A DNA stretch of 5,984 bases from Agromyces sp. (GTDB lineage: Bacteria > Actinomycetota > Actinomycetes > Actinomycetales > Microbacteriaceae): contig JAPSJU010000130.1 in the NCBI GenBank assembly GCA_031178025.1, forward strand, positions 1 to 5,984. The letters run 5' to 3'. The notes beneath the pieces were generated by a model. It saw only the letters and a program-made list of their open reading frames with translations. It did not search any database and was not told where the DNA came from. How positions within the stretch are numbered: the stretch's first letter is position 1; each line of letters opens with the position of its first letter. This document shows, piece by piece, positions 5,917 through 5,984 of the stretch. The position numbers and the translations under genes were made by a program.

Positions 5917-5984
5917 GCTGCGGAGCACGCTGCGGGGGGCGGGAGCCTGGCGGTACGCCTCGCTGACGAGTGCGAGCAGGGCAG
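5902..5984 (-). CDS. C-terminal end of an unidentified protein (5' end beyond the window)
   Basis: A minus-strand frame is open from the right edge (first full codon at 5982) to TAG at 5904-5902, giving 26 residues that include ALLALVSEAYRQAPAPR. Twenty-two of the 26 codons end in G or C, and the residue mix looks protein-like rather than random. It runs in the same direction as ileS and stops only about ten bases before the inferred ileS leader start. The fragment is too short to identify. It could also be a chance open frame, since GC-rich DNA has few stops; the stop position and codon bias make a real gene end somewhat more likely. Confidence 0.45.
   Translation of the reverse strand, partial: ALLALVSEAYRQAPAPRSVLRSGSTR

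Overview
The window is GC-rich DNA, with coding strands that use almost only G or C in the third codon position. Gene order, GTG starts, an IleRS2-type isoleucyl-tRNA synthetase and an actinobacterial ileS T-box leader all point to an actinomycete, probably family Microbacteriaceae (order Micrococcales). The family-level call is inference from sequence character; no database search was run.

Layout from left to right. Bases 1-65 hold the last 20 codons of an unidentified plus-strand gene. Bases 66-150 are a short convergent intergenic gap with two GC-rich hairpins that probably terminate transcription from both sides. Bases 151-5667 are one compact minus-strand cluster, read right to left: ileS (isoleucyl-tRNA synthetase), folC (folylpolyglutamate/dihydrofolate synthase), a four-helix DUF4233 membrane protein, and ndk (nucleoside diphosphate kinase). 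All three junctions are 4-base stop/start overlaps (GTGA, ATGA, ATGA), so the genes are probably co-transcribed and translationally coupled. Bases 5668 to about 5894 are the ileS leader, an ultrashort-Stem-I T-box riboswitch of the translational type. It has an AUC (Ile) specifier, a UGGU discriminator bulge, and a ribosome-binding site that can pair with the 3' strand of the helix enclosing the T-box. A -10-like element lies just upstream. It overlaps the stop codon of a further minus-strand reading frame that runs off the right edge.

Working together: the leader should sense uncharged tRNA-Ile and expose the ileS ribosome-binding site. Because downstream starts overlap upstream stops, the same signal could in part raise FolC, DUF4233 and Ndk output. 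This would link isoleucine supply to folate and nucleotide metabolism. The gene functions and the riboswitch class are established types. The regulatory reach into the downstream genes is inference.

I see no mobile element, CRISPR array, tRNA, rRNA or foreign-looking segment. The very long plus-strand open frames opposite folC and ileS are GC-driven antisense shadows. No wholly new system is evident. The most rewarding part is the leader/promoter region at 5668-5916.
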